64,000 bases of DNA from contig CAWJCN010000003.1 in assembly GCA_963841415.1 (NCBI GenBank), forward strand, positions 62,001 through 126,000. The letters run 5' to 3'. The DNA is from DASUAS01 sp963841415 (GTDB taxonomy: Bacteria; Actinomycetota; Acidimicrobiia; IMCC26256; DASPTH01). Under the pieces are notes generated by a model, which had not been told where the DNA came from, ran no database searches, and saw nothing but the letters and a program-made list of their open reading frames with translations. Position numbers and translations under genes: made by a program. Within the stretch, counting starts at the first letter, position 1, and each line of letters opens with the position of its first letter. Shown piece after piece: positions 33,438-44,122 of the stretch.

Positions 33438-36400
33438 GTGCAGCACGACGACACGCGGGCGGGACTGGTGCGCGACTACCTCGCCGCGGTGGAGCCGCAC
33501 GACCGGGGGGTGCTGACCCAAGACGCCGCCGCGGCTGCCGTCGACGCCGTCCTGGCGCTCGGTCGCGATCGGCAGCCCGGCCAGCGCGTCGTGCGCGTGG
33601 GCAACCCGACGCGCGCGGTCGACGGCTGGGAGTCGCCGCACACGGCAGTGGACGTCGTGAGCGACGACGTGCCGTTCCTGGTCGACAGCGTGAGCGCGGC
33701 CCTGGCGCGCCGCGGGTACGACTTCCACCTCATCTTCCGACCGGTCCTCGACGTGGCCGCGGTTGGCCGCACGTCGCACCTCCACCTCGAGATCGACCGC
33801 GAGACCGATCCCGGCGTGCTCGCCGCGTTGCGCGACGACATCGAGAGTGTGGTCGACGACGTGCTCGCCGCGGTGCACGACTGGACGCCCATGCGCGCGC
33901 GGGTGACCGACTTCGCGGCCGCGCTCCGCGCGTCGCCCCCCGACGGGGTGACGCACGAGGAGACCGGCGAGGTGGCGGCCTACCTCGACTGGCTGGTGGA
34001 CGATCACTTCACCTTCGTCGGCGCGGTGGGCATCGATGGACATGGTGACCTCGCGCCCGGCTCCGAGATGGGGGTGGCGCGGCGGCGCGCGCTCTTCGAC
34101 CTCGCCGACGCCGATCCCGTACCGAGCGGCCTGCTCACGCTCACGCGGGCGCGGGCGCGCTCGACCGTGCACCGCGACGTGCCCCTCGACTCGGTCACCG
34201 TGCGTCGCCTCCGACGCCGACCGCACGACCGACGGCGAGGTGCGGCTCCTCGGCCTGTACACCGCCAACGTCTTCAGCGACAGCGTCGAGCACGTCCCCA
34301 TCGTCCGCCAGAAGGTGGCGCGTGTGCTGGCGGAGTCGGGGTTCTCGCCGGAGGGCCACGACGGCCGTTCGCTCGAGCAGGTGCTCGCGACCTACCCGCG
34401 GGAGGAGCTGTTCCGGCTCGCCGCCGACGAGCTCGCCGCGCTGACGATGGCGATCGTCGGCATGGGGCTGCGGCGTCGTGTCAGGCTCTTCGTCAGTCGC
34501 GACCGCGTCGGATGCTTCGTCTCGTGCCTCGTGTACCTGCCGCGCGATCGGTACACCACGCCGGTCCGCCGGCGGGTGATCAAGACGCTGCAGCATGCGT
34601 ACGGGGGTGACGAGGCCGACTTCACCGTGCTCGTCACCGAGGACGTGATGGCGCGCCTGCACGTCGTCGTGGACACACCTGAGGGTGTCCCCGACGTCGA
34701 CGCGGTCGCGCTCGAAGCCGATCTCGCTGCGCTCGTGCGGGAGTGGATCGACGACCTGCACGACGCGTTCGTCGACTTGTTGGGCGAGGAAGCCGGCGTC
34801 GACAAGTACCGCGCGTGGCGAGACGCGTTTCCGCCCGCGTACCAGTCGGAGGTCGACGCGAAGGTGGCCGTCATCGACGTGGGCGTGCTGGAGCAGCTGG
34901 ATCCCGCCGGCGACCTCGAGCTCCGGCTCGAGCCACCCGGTGTGGAGGCGGTCGCGCACATCAAGCTGTACCGCGCCGGCGGCGCGCTCGTGTTGTCCGA
35001 CGTGATGCCGCTGCTGGAACACCTCGGCGTCACGGTCGTCGACGAACATCCCTACGAGATCGCGGCGCCCGACGGCAGGTCACGCTGGATCTATTCGTTC
35101 GGTGTGGTCGCGGCGCTGGGCGATCCGCTGGCCGACCCGGCCACGCAGTCGCGCGTCGCCGACGTGTTCCTGGGGGTGTGGGCAGGGACGATCGAGAACG
35201 ACGGACTCAATCGGCTCGTGTTGCACGCGGGTCTCGAGGCCCGCGACGTGGTGATCGTGCGGGCGCTGTGCCAGTACCTGCGCCAGGCCGGGGTGCGCTT
35301 CACCGACGCCTACCTCGCCGACACGCTCGCGGGCAACGTCGACGCGGTGCGGCTGCTCGTCACGCTCTTCCATCAGCGGCTCGACCCCGCCCGCCCGCGC
35401 GACGCCGGGACCGAGGCGCGGCTCGACGAGGAGCTCGGCCGCACCATTGACGCGGTCGCGAGCCTCGACGCCGATCGCATCCTGCGTGCCCTGTGGCAGC
35501 TGGTGCGGGCGACGGTGCGCACCAACGCGCACCTCGGCGAGGCGCACGTCGCCTGCAAGTTCGACCCCGAGGCCCTCGACTTCCTGCCGAAGCCCACGCC
35601 ACACCACGAGATCTGGGTCGCGTCCCCGTCGGTCGAAGGAGTGCACCTGCGCGCCGGCGACATCGCGCGCGGCGGCATCCGCTGGTCGGACCGGCGGGAG
35701 GACTTCCGCACCGAGATCCTCGGTCTCATGAAGGCGCAGACGGTCAAGAACGCGGTGATCGTGCCGGTGGGGGCCAAGGGCGGGTTCGTGGTGAAACGGG
35801 GGGACCCGAAGCCCGCGTACGAGACGTTCATCGGCGGCCTGCTCGAGCTCACCGACAACCGGGTCGACGGTGCGGTCGTCCCGCCGCCCGGCGTCGTGCG
35901 GCGCGACGGTGACGACGCCTATCTCGTGGTCGCGGCGGACAAGGGCACGGGCTCGTACTCCGACGTCGCGAACGCGCTCGCGGCCGAGCACGCCTACTGG
36001 CTCCGCGACGCCTTCGCGTCGGGCGGCTCGGCCGGGTTCGACCACAAGGAGATGGGCATCACGTCACGCGGCGCCTGGCTCGCGGTGCGCGCGCACTTCC
36101 GCGCGCTCGGTGTCGACGCCGACCATTGCCCGCTTGACCGTCGTCGGGATCGGCGACATGTCGGGTGACGTGTTCGGCAACGGGCTCCTGCGCTCGCCGC
36201 ATGTGCAGCTGGTCGCCGCGTTCGACCACCGTCACGTGTTCGTCGACCCCAATCCGGACCCCGCGGCGTCGTTCGCCGAACGCCGGCGGTTGTTCGCGCT
36301 CCCGATGTCGTCGTGGGCCGACTACGACCCCGCGGTGCTGTCACCGGGCGGGGGTGTCTACCCGCGGCGCGCGAAGTCGGTCGACCTGTCGGAAGCCGCC

Positions 36401-38033
36401 CGACGCGTGCTCGGCGTCGCCCGACGGTCCACTCACCCCCGATGATCTGGTGCGCGCGGTGCTGCGCGCACCGGTCGACCTGCTGTGGAACGGCGGCATC
36501 GGCACGTTCGTGAAGGCGACGACCGAGTCGCCGACCGATGCGGGCGACCGCACCAACGACGCGGTGCGGGTCGACGCCACCGAGCTGCGATGCCGCGTCG
36601 TGTGTGAGGGCGGCAACCTCGGGTTCACCCAGCGGGCGCGGGTGGAGTACGCGCTGGCCGGCGGTCGCATCAACACCGACGCCATCGACAACTCGGCCGG
36701 TGTCGACTGCTCCGACCATGAGGTCAACATCAAGATCCTGCTCCAACGCGCCATCGCGACGGGCGCGCTCGACGCCGGTGCACGCGACGCGCTGCTCGTC
36801 GCCATGACCGACGCGGTTGCCGACCTGGTGCTCGCCGACAACGAGGCGCAGGCCAACGCGCTCGACATCGCCGCGGTCGAGGCGCCGCAGCTGGTCGGCG
36901 TCCACGCCCGCCAGATGGAACGACTCGAACAGAGCGCGGGACTCGACCGTGCGCTCGAGGCGCTGCCCAGCGCCAAGGCGATGCAGGAGCGTCACGCGGC
37001 GGGACTCGGGCTCACGTCACCCGAGCTGGCGGTGCTCCTCGCGTACACGAAGCTCGAACTGCAACGCGCGCTGGTGGCGTCGGACGTGCCCGACGATCCT
37101 TACCTCGATACCGACTTCGTCGCGTACTTCCCGCCTCCGCTCCGCACTGGGTACGACGACTCGCTCGCGTCGCATCCCCTGCGCCGCGAGATCGTGGCAA
37201 CGGTCGTCGCGAACGCGGTCGTCAACCGGGCCGGGATCAGCTTCCTCTCCCGCCTCTGCGACGAGACGGGACTCTCCTTGCCCGTGCTCGCGCGTGCGCA
37301 CGTCATCGCGCGCGACGTGTTCGACGCGGTCGAGACGTGGGCCGCCATCGACGAACTCGACCTGACCGTCCCGGCCGCGGTTCAGGACGAGATGTTCCTC
37401 CTCGTGCGGCGGCTGGTGGAGCGGTCGGCACGCTGGCTGGTGCGACACGTCGCTTCGCTCGAGCTCGGTCCCGCTGTCGCACGGTTCCGCGGCGGTGTGC
37501 GCGACGTCACGGACGCGCTGCCCGACCTGCTCGTCGGTGCGGTGGCCGCCGACGCGGCGGCCACGTCGGCGCGGTTCGCCGCGGCCGGCGTCCCCGTGGA
37601 CCTCGCCCGCGCCGTGGCCGCGAGCGACGCCGCGCTGGCCGCGCTGCCCGCCGTCGCGCTCGCGGACGACCACGAGCTCGATCCGCGCGTCGTCGTGCGC
37701 ATCCAGTTCCTCCTCGACGAGTCGCTGGGACTCGATGGGGTGCGGGATCGCATCGCCGCGCTGCCGCGGTCCGATCGCTGGCAGACCGAGGCTCGGGCCG
37801 CGCTGCGCGACGACTTCTACGAGTCGCAGCACGCGCTCACCGCGGCCGTCATCACGGAGACCGATCCCGCAACCGCGCCAGAGGTACGGGTCGGCGCGTG
37901 GCGCGAGCTGCACGGGACCGCGGTGGATCGGTACGAGGCGCTGGTCGCCGACGTCGAGCGCAGCGACCCGACCGACCTCGCGGCGCTGGCCGTGGTCCGC
38001 CGCGCCCTGCGCGACCTCGCCGCCCTCGACTGA
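33438..38033 (+). CDS. gdhB: NAD-specific glutamate dehydrogenase, large (180-kDa) type, with three frame breaks
   Basis: The frame starting at GTG 33438 encodes the N-terminal ACT-like domains (SPHTAVDVVSDDVPFLVDSV). The catalytic part follows: RGGIRWSDRREDFRTEILGL at about 35670, VVGIGDMSGDVFGNG at about 36144, VDLLWNGGIGTFVKATTES, CRVVCEGGNLGFTQRARVEY and DHEVNIKILLQ. The C-terminal helical region follows. The large enzyme (about 1530 residues here, usually about 1600) converts glutamate to 2-oxoglutarate with NAD. The frame shifts by +1 near 34211 (extra C), 36134 (extra T) and 36421 (extra C). Each single deletion restores the family consensus, so sequence error is likely. The symbol is borrowed from the Pseudomonas enzyme. 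Confidence 0.88.
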
Positions 38034-38050
38034 AGCGCGCCCGCCCCCGC

Positions 38051-38096
38051 AAAAGGTAGCGATTCGTTTCAGATGTGAAACAGATCGCTACCTTTT
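38051..38096. terminator. Bidirectional hairpin terminator
   Basis: AAAAGGTAGCGAT (38051-38063) pairs perfectly with ATCGCTACCTTTT (38084-38096), and an inner GTTTCA pairs with TGAAAC around GATG, giving a stem of about 21 pairs with one two-base mismatch. The A-run and T-run allow Rho-independent termination on both strands between the convergent glutamate dehydrogenase and oxidoreductase genes. The stop codon of the latter lies inside the right arm. Confidence 0.85.
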
Positions 38097-39693
38097 GGCA
38101 CGGGCGAAGCCGGGGAAGCGGGTCAGTCGGCGGATGCGGTCGGCGGCGAGGGCGGCGCGGGCCGCGTTGGCGCCGCAGGCGCCGTGGACGCCGCCGCCCG
38201 GGTGGGCCGACGCCGACGCGAGGAACAGCGCACGCACCGGGGTCTCGGCGCGGCCGAGGCCGGGCACGGGCCGGAACACGGCCTGCTGCGAGAACGCGGT
38301 GGTGCCGCCGCCGAGCGCGCCACCGGCGAGGTTGGCGTCGATCGCCTCGAGCGCGGGCGGGCCGAGCAGGTGGCGTCCCGTCACCAGCGACCGGAACCCC
38401 GGCGCGTGCTCCTCGATCTCGACCTCCAACCGGTCGGCGAACACCTCGACCTCGGCGTCATCCCACTTGCCCCGGAGGTCGCCGCCCGCGTCGGCCGCGC
38501 ACGCGCAGCGGCACGTGTGTGTAGGCCCACACCGTCTCGGTGCCGGCGGGCGAACGAGTGGGGTCCGCCTTGTTCATCTGGCCGACCAGCACGAAGGGAT
38601 GGGCCGGGATCTTGTCCTGGGCGAGGTCGGCCGCGACCTGGGTCAGACGGTCCATGCTGTCGCACAGGTGGACCGTCCCCGCCCGCGTCGCCGTCTCGGC
38701 GCGCCAGGGGATCGGGCCCGACAGCGCCCAGTCGATCTTGAACGTCGCGAAGTCGTACTGGAAGCGGTCGAGGTCGGCGACCACGCGGGCGGGCAGGTGC
38801 GCCTCGCCGACGAGATCGCGGTAGAGCGCGGGGGCGCCCACGTCGGCCAGCACACCACGGGGTGCCGCGATGGTCTGGCCGTCGGCCAGCAGGACGGCGA
38901 CGGCCCGACGGTCGCGCACCTCGATGCCGGTGACCTGCGCGTTGCACTGGACCGTCCCGCCCCGGGTCTCCAGCCGCCGCACGAGCGCGGCGGTGAGCTG
39001 ACCGGCCCCGCCTTCGGGGACGGGGAAGCCGAACTCCTGGCCGAGGCCGGTGAGCATCCACCCGAGGAACCCGCTGGGCGGGACGTCGGGGCCGAGATCG
39101 CTGTGCATGGCGTTGCCCGTCAGCAGCAGCGCGGCCCCGTCACCGGTGAACTGCTCCTGGCTCATGCGCCGGACCGACAGCAGCGCCCGCCGCGTGAACT
39201 CCAAGAGTCCGCGCGGCCCGAGCTGCGCGGCCAGCCGCAGGCCGCCCTTCACCGGCGGAATCGGCGACATCATCGCGTCGAGCAGCGGACCGCTGACCGC
39301 GCGGAAGTCGGCGTCGAACTCGCGCCACGCGTCGCCGTCGCCGGGTGCGAACTCGTCGAGCGACGCCGCCGTCACCTCGACATCGGTCGACAACGCCGCG
39401 CACCGGCCGTCAGCGGTCGGGTGCGCGAGCACGAGCGGTGCGTGCCGCCAGCGCAGGCCGTACGACCCGAGGTCGAGTCGTCGCATGACCGGCGACGCGA
39501 GGCCGAGGGGGTAGAACGCGCTGCACAGGTCGTGGACGAACCCTGGGTGGGTCAGTTCGGCGCTGCGGACCGCGCCCCCGGGATCGGGCTGCGCCTCCAG
39601 CACGATCACCCGCCAACCCGCGTCGGCGAGCAGGTTGGCGGCCACGAGGCCGTTCGGGCCTGCCCCGATCACGACCGCGTCGACGTCAGTCAC
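38088..39693 (-). CDS. FAD-dependent oxidoreductase of the phytoene-desaturase-like family, frame broken once
   Basis: The N-terminal frame from ATG 39693 has VVIGAGPNGLVAANLLADAG with the dinucleotide-binding glycines and an E at the second strand end (VIVLEAQPDPGGAVRS), then GFVHDLCSAFYPLG and GGAGQLTAALVRRLETRGG. After AYTHVPLR (about 38515) it leaves frame. The continuation in another frame gives DDAEVEVF, EIEEHAPGFRSLVTGRH and a GGGVHGACGANAARAAL FAD-binding end, stopping at 38088. One extra base near 38502 explains this. The repaired protein is about 534 residues. Members desaturate or oxidise isoprenoids, but the substrate is unknown. Confidence 0.85.
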
Positions 39694-39752
39694 CGCTCCG
39701 ACGGTACTGCGTCACTCCCGGCAACCCGCGCCCGGTGCCGGTGCCGGTGCCG

Positions 39753-39819
39753 TCGGCACCGGGCCGCTCGGCCACGGCTCGCGGCGGCGCAGGGTACCTG
39801 CGGCGCGGGCGCTCGCCTC
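39753..39819. repeat. Intergenic repeat family A, copy 1
   Basis: About 67 bases, with CGGGCCGCTCG, GCCACGGCTC and GGCGGCGCAGGGTACCTGCG, recur at 63513-63580 with only a few changes. It fills the short gap between the divergent oxidoreductase and ABC ATPase genes. A central GGTACC lies within self-complementary arms. Confidence 0.65.
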
Positions 39820-39839
39820 CCGACGGGCATGATCCAGCG

Positions 39840-40628
39840 GTGACCACCTCTCCCGCGTTCGTGCTGTCGGGTGTGCAACTGGTCGAGCAGGGCAACGTCG
39901 TCCTGCGCGACGTCGACTGGATCGCCCGTCGTGAGCAGCGCTGGGTGGTCCTGGGGCCCAACGGTTCGGGCAAGACGTCGATCCTGCGACTGCTGTCGTT
40001 CGTGCGCTCGCCGTCGAGCGGGACGGTCACGGTGTTGGGCGACACCTACGGCCAGGTCGACGTGCGTCGAGCCCGCCGCCGCATCGGGCTGGCCAGCAGC
40101 GCACTGCTGCAGCAGCTCCGGCCCTCGCTCCGGGCCCACGATGCCGTCCTCACCGGTGCCGACGCCGCCCTCGAGACGTGGTGGTCGTCCTACGACGACG
40201 CGCAGCACGCTCGTGCCGACGCGCTGCTCGATCTCGTCGGTTGCGGCGGGCACGCGGATCAGGAACTGGCGACGCTCTCGGAGGGGGAGCGCAAGCGGGT
40301 GCTGGTGGCGCGCGTCCTCATGGTCGATCCCGAGCTCCTGTTGTTCGACGAGCCGTGCGCCGGCCTCGACCTCGGCGGGCGGGAGGCGCTGGTCGCGGTG
40401 CTGGGCCAGCTGGCCCGTGCGCCCGACCGCCCCCTCGTGCTGGTGACCCATCACCTGGAGGAGATCCCGTCGGGCATCACCCATGCGCTGCTGCTGCGCG
40501 CCGGCGCGGTGGTGGCCGCGGGCCCCATCGCCGACACGCTCACCTCGGCCGCGGTGTCGCACACCTTCGGGGTCTCGGTCATCGTCGACGGCACCGAGAA
40601 CCGGTGGTTCGCCCGGATCGAGCACTAG
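39840..40628 (+). CDS. ABC transporter ATP-binding protein (ModF/YlmA-like)
   Basis: A 262-residue single ABC domain: Walker A GPNGSGKTS (about 41-49), Q-loop region, signature LSEGERKRVLVARVL (in place of LSGGQ), Walker B ELLLFDEPCAGLD, and the switch His in LVTHHLEE. The LSEGE signature and the overall length fit the YlmA/ModF group, whose members often lack a partner permease nearby, as here. Transported substrate or even a transport role is uncertain. GTG 39840 is the start, just after repeat family A. Confidence 0.88.
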   Translation: MTTSPAFVLSGVQLVEQGNVVLRDVDWIARREQRWVVLGPNGSGKTSILRLLSFVRSPSSGTVTVLGDTYGQVDVRRARRRIGLASSALLQQLRPSLRAHDAVLTGADAALETWWSSYDDAQHARADALLDLVGCGGHADQELATLSEGERKRVLVARVLMVDPELLLFDEPCAGLDLGGREALVAVLGQLARAPDRPLVLVTHHLEEIPSGITHALLLRAGAVVAAGPIADTLTSAAVSHTFGVSVIVDGTENRWFARIEH

Positions 40629-40700
40629 CGACCTGTTCCAGCGGTTGCTACGCTGATGAGGCGTTCGTGTGGTCCCCGATTCGGGATCGCGCCGACCCTT

Positions 40701-40806
40701 CGCTAGCGTGCCGACCGGGAAGTTTCCACCCGTGTAGTACCCGGCGGTAGGGCCTTTCCACTTCCCTCAACCAACCCTGCCTCTCTGCGCGCGCGCAGAA
40801 AGGCCC
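40701..40806 (+). promoter_or_regulatory. Structured leader upstream of the Rpf-like gene
   Basis: The 200-base gap before the Rpf-like gene can fold into several elements. These are the palindrome CGCTAGCG (40701-40708), CCGGG/CCCGG (40715-40719 with 40740-40744) and GGGCCTTTC/GAAAGGCCC (40750-40758 with 40798-40806). The last encloses the 16-base palindrome TCTGCGCGCGCGCAGA (40784-40799), which overlaps its right arm. In other actinobacteria rpf genes can be controlled by a c-di-AMP riboswitch, but I do not find that consensus here, so the type is unknown. Confidence 0.45.
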
Positions 40807-40828
40807 CGACCCAGAAAGGAACGACCAC

Positions 40829-41434
40829 ATGCGCAAGCGAGTGATGCTGTTCGCAGCACCGCTCTGCATCGTTGCGATCGCGGCGAGCGTTGCCGTCGCG
40901 GCTCCGTCCGGTGCCGAGCATTCACGTGGTCCGAAACTCGACAAGCTCCATGCGGAGCGGCCGATCGCCGCTTCCGGAAGTAGCGCCGACATCTCGATCA
41001 CCCAAGCGGGGTTCTTGAAGGCGGCGAAGGACATCCAGGACTACGTGGCCTACAGGCGCGTGACCGACTACCTCGGCGCTTTGGCGAAGCAGGCAGTCGG
41101 CGACTACATCGCCTCCGTCATGGCGGCGGAAGCGAACCAGACGGCGGCTCCACAGGCGAGCTTCGTCTCTTCCAGCTCCTACCCCGGCGACTTCCTGAGC
41201 TGTGTCCGCCAGCGAGAGAGTGGCGGCGACTACAGCGTCTACAACGCCGGTGGTTCCGGAGCGGCAGGTGCGTACCAGTTCCTGCCGGGCACTTGGAATT
41301 CGATCGCTGCGTCGACCGGACGCTCGGATCTCGTCGGGGTCGACCCGGCGCAGGCCGCTCCGGCCGACCAGGACGCCATGGCCCAGGCCCTGTACGCGCA
41401 GCAAGGTGCTGCGCCGTGGGGCGGCGGCTGCTGA
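40829..41434 (+). CDS. Secreted Rpf-like transglycosylase-fold protein
   Basis: The 201-residue protein has a signal peptide (MLFAAPLCIVAIAASVAVA, cleavage near residue 24), a helical middle (about 45-95), and a C-terminal resuscitation-promoting-factor domain from about 120. This contains CVRQRESGGDYSVYN with the catalytic Glu, GAAGAYQFLPGTWN, and a final WGGGC whose Cys likely pairs with the first Cys. It should cut peptidoglycan and promote growth or resuscitation. AGAAAGGA eight bases before ATG 40829 is a ribosome site. The leader described above may control it. Confidence 0.9.
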   Translation: MRKRVMLFAAPLCIVAIAASVAVAAPSGAEHSRGPKLDKLHAERPIAASGSSADISITQAGFLKAAKDIQDYVAYRRVTDYLGALAKQAVGDYIASVMAAEANQTAAPQASFVSSSSYPGDFLSCVRQRESGGDYSVYNAGGSGAAGAYQFLPGTWNSIAASTGRSDLVGVDPAQAAPADQDAMAQALYAQQGAAPWGGGC

Positions 41435-41578
41435 CGTCAACACCCCGACCCGCGCGGGCGGCTGCTGCCGTCCGGTGGTCGACGACGAGGCCCGGCCGAG
41501 CGCGCAGCTCGTCCGGGTCTCGTCGCGTCCGGATCCCCTTCGGGAAGGGTCGGAGGGCCCGGTAGCGTTTCCCGGGCG

Positions 41579-43249
41579 ATGACCGTCCCCGAGCCTTCGG
41601 CGCCCCAACCGCGTGCAGTGCCGGAACCGGTGGCCGGTCTCGCGCCCGACACCACCTTCGGCTCGTTCAGCGATCGGGGCCCGTGGGTGCTCGATCCCGA
41701 CGCCATCCCGTGGCGCTGGGACATCGACCGCATCCGACGAGGCACGCGTCGCGAAGTCCCGCGGCTGCTCGCGCCGGGCCGGCTCCCGCCACTCGGTCGC
41801 CTCACCCGCACGCTCGTCGAGATCGGCGGCGCGCTCGCGGGGTGGTTGCTGTTCGAGTGGCGCCGGCCGTCGTCTCGCGCCGGCATCTCGCGGCGCCTGC
41901 GCCTCGCGTTCGAGCGGCTCGGGTCGAGTTACGTCAAGTTGGGCCAGATCGTGTCCGGCGGTGAAGGACTCTTCCCCGACGAGCTCGTCTCCGAGTTCAA
42001 GTTGTTGCGCGACCAGGTGCCACCCGAACCGTTCGCCGCCGTGCGCGCCGTCGTGGAGATCGACCTCGGGGGATCGCTCGAGGAGCTGTTCGAGTGGTTC
42101 GATCCGACGCCCATCGCCGCCGCCTCCATCGCCCAGGTGCACGCGGCCCGCCTCCGCACCGGCGAGGAGGTCGTGGTCAAGGTGCAGCGGCCGCAGGTCG
42201 CGCAGCGCTTCCGGGAGGACATCGCGTCGCTTTCGTGGCTGGCCCCCCGTCTCGTCGGACGCATCCCTGTTGCCGCGCTCGCGAACCCGCCGGCGTTGGT
42301 GGAGCTGTTCGCCGAGACGGTCATCGAGGAGCTCGACTTCCGCCTCGAGGCGCAGAACATGCTCGACATCGCGCACGTGCTGGCGGAGACGGAACAACGG
42401 GGGATCATCGTGCCCCGTCCGCACCCCACGCTGGTCAGCAGGCGGGTCCTCGTGATGGAGCGGTTGCACGGCTTCGCGTTCGACGACGTGGAGTCGATGC
42501 ACGCGGCCGGGATCGACACGCACGCGCTGCTGCAGGCCGGGCTCATCGCATCGCTCGAAGGAGCGATGATCTATGGCGTCTTCCACGGCGACCTGCACGG
42601 CGGGAACCTGGTCGTGCAGCCCGATGGTCGCACCGCGCTCTTCGACTTCGGCATGACCGGCCGGCTGTCGGAGCAGCAGCGCGTCGCGTTCATGCGCCTC
42701 CTGATGTTCGGCACGACCGGCGACCAGCGCGGACAACTCGTCGCGCTGCGCGACCTCGGCGCGTTCCCACCCGACGTCGACCTCGACGCGCTCGCACGCG
42801 ACCTCGAGCTCGACGGGCCGGTGAAGGACCCCGCGCAGATGTCGGCCGAAGCGCTGATGGACGAGATGCGGGACGTCACGAAGAAGCTGCTCGCGTACGG
42901 CGCCCGCGTGCCGAAGGAGCTCATGCTGTTCGTGAAGAACACCATGTTCCTCAACAGCGCGACCGCGATCCTCGCTCCCGATCTCGACATGCTCCAGCAG
43001 ATGATGACGATCTACGCCTATTTCGCCGAGACCCACGGCGAGCGCATCCTGCGGGAGGTCGGCATCGACGCCACCGAGGCGGCACCCGATCCCGACGCGA
43101 TGCGGGCGGCGTTCCTCGTCGACGCCGACACCGACACCTTGACCTTCCGCGACCTCCAGGCCCGTCGCGACGACGTGCGCGCCAAGCTGCAGCGTCGCCG
43201 CGAACGGCAGCGCCGAGGTCGGCGGGCGCCGTGGCGCGCGAGGGACTGA
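41579..43249 (+). CDS. ABC1/UbiB/AarF-family atypical kinase
   Basis: The 556-residue protein has the UbiB-family hallmark KLGQ in SSYVKLGQIVSGGEGLFPD (about residue 120). It also has the alanine-rich loop AAASIAQVHAARLRTGEEVVVK (Ala in place of the usual Gly-rich loop), the catalytic HGDLHGGNL (about 338) and the metal Asp in LFDFGMTG. A C-terminal hydrophobic stretch is near 455-475. UbiB proteins are ATPases needed for isoprenoid-quinone synthesis or lipid homeostasis; this host most likely uses menaquinone, so the role is inferred. It is followed at three bases by the Fpg/Nei gene. Confidence 0.92.
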   Translation: MTVPEPSAPQPRAVPEPVAGLAPDTTFGSFSDRGPWVLDPDAIPWRWDIDRIRRGTRREVPRLLAPGRLPPLGRLTRTLVEIGGALAGWLLFEWRRPSSRAGISRRLRLAFERLGSSYVKLGQIVSGGEGLFPDELVSEFKLLRDQVPPEPFAAVRAVVEIDLGGSLEELFEWFDPTPIAAASIAQVHAARLRTGEEVVVKVQRPQVAQRFREDIASLSWLAPRLVGRIPVAALANPPALVELFAETVIEELDFRLEAQNMLDIAHVLAETEQRGIIVPRPHPTLVSRRVLVMERLHGFAFDDVESMHAAGIDTHALLQAGLIASLEGAMIYGVFHGDLHGGNLVVQPDGRTALFDFGMTGRLSEQQRVAFMRLLMFGTTGDQRGQLVALRDLGAFPPDVDLDALARDLELDGPVKDPAQMSAEALMDEMRDVTKKLLAYGARVPKELMLFVKNTMFLNSATAILAPDLDMLQQMMTIYAYFAETHGERILREVGIDATEAAPDPDAMRAAFLVDADTDTLTFRDLQARRDDVRAKLQRRRERQRRGRRAPWRARD

Positions 43250-43252
43250 CCG

Positions 43253-44093
43253 GTGCCCGAGCTCCCGCAGATGCAGGCCCTGGCCGAACGGTTGGGCGCC
43301 GCGCTCACCGGCAAGGTGCTCGAAGGCGTCGAGCCGCTCGGTTTCTCGGCGCTGAAGACTGTGGTGCCGGCGCCCGAGTCGCTGATCGGTCGCCCGGTCG
43401 AAGGGGTCGACCGCCGGGCGAAGTACGTGATCCTCGACTTCGGCGAGTCGGGGCGGATCCTCATCCATCTTTCCCAGGCCGGACGGCTCGACCTCGAGGA
43501 CCCGCCCAAGAAGACGCGCGCCAAGGGATCGGTCGTGCGGCTGCGCTTCGCCGACGCCCCCGCGGTCCTCGTGCGCGAGTACGGCCACGAACGCAAGGCC
43601 GCGTGGTGGGTGCTCGCACCCGGCGACGACGGTCCGCTCGAGCGCCTGGGACCCGAGCCTGAGTCGGACGAATTCGCCGAGCTGGTCCTGCACGGTGACG
43701 ACGGCCGGCGCGTGCACACGCTGCTGCGCGACCAGCGCACCGTGTCGGGCGTCGGGCGCGGCTACGCCGACGATGCGCTGTGGCGCGCGCAGCTGTCGCC
43801 GTATTCGTCGCTCAAGTCGCTCGACGACGAGCAGCGGGCGCGGCTGCTCGACGCCGTACGCGGCGTGATGCGCGACGGCCTCGAACGCGAGCGCGGACGC
43901 ACGGGAGGGTTGTCACAACCGAAGCTCGGCGAGCACTTCGAGGTGCACGCCGCGCTACGGGTCACCGTGCCCGCGGTGTGGCGAGACGCTGCGGCGCGTG
44001 AGCTACGAGTCGCACGAGGTCACCTACTGCCCGCACTGCCAGACCGGCGACAAGGTGCTCGCCGACCGCCGCATGTCCCGCTTGGTCAAGTAG
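43253..44093 (+). CDS. Formamidopyrimidine-DNA glycosylase / endonuclease VIII family protein, frame broken once
   Basis: The product starts MPELPQMQALAERLG, so after Met removal Pro-Glu are the catalytic residues. It carries NSG/RSG-type and H2TH segments (AQLSPYSSLKSLDDEQRARL). The visible frame loses sense after HFEVH (about 43945). One base fewer gives RYGSPCPRCGETLRRVSYES and then HEVTYCPHCQTGD, a complete four-Cys zinc finger, stopping at 44091-44093. The enzyme excises oxidised bases and nicks the strand. The repaired length is about 279. It is probably co-transcribed with the UbiB-like gene. Confidence 0.87.
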
Positions 44094-44122
44094 CGCACCC
44101 GCCCCCGCGCCCCTGCCCCTGG

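Noticed and set aside
40629..40828. c-di-AMP (ydaO-type) riboswitch upstream of the Rpf-like gene
   Set aside because: The expected conserved blocks were not found, so I report only a structured leader of unknown type.
40922..43717. Very long minus-strand frame opposite the Rpf-like, UbiB-like and Fpg/Nei genes
   Set aside because: The three plus-strand genes show clear catalytic motifs, and the antisense frame is Arg/His/Glu-rich without domains.
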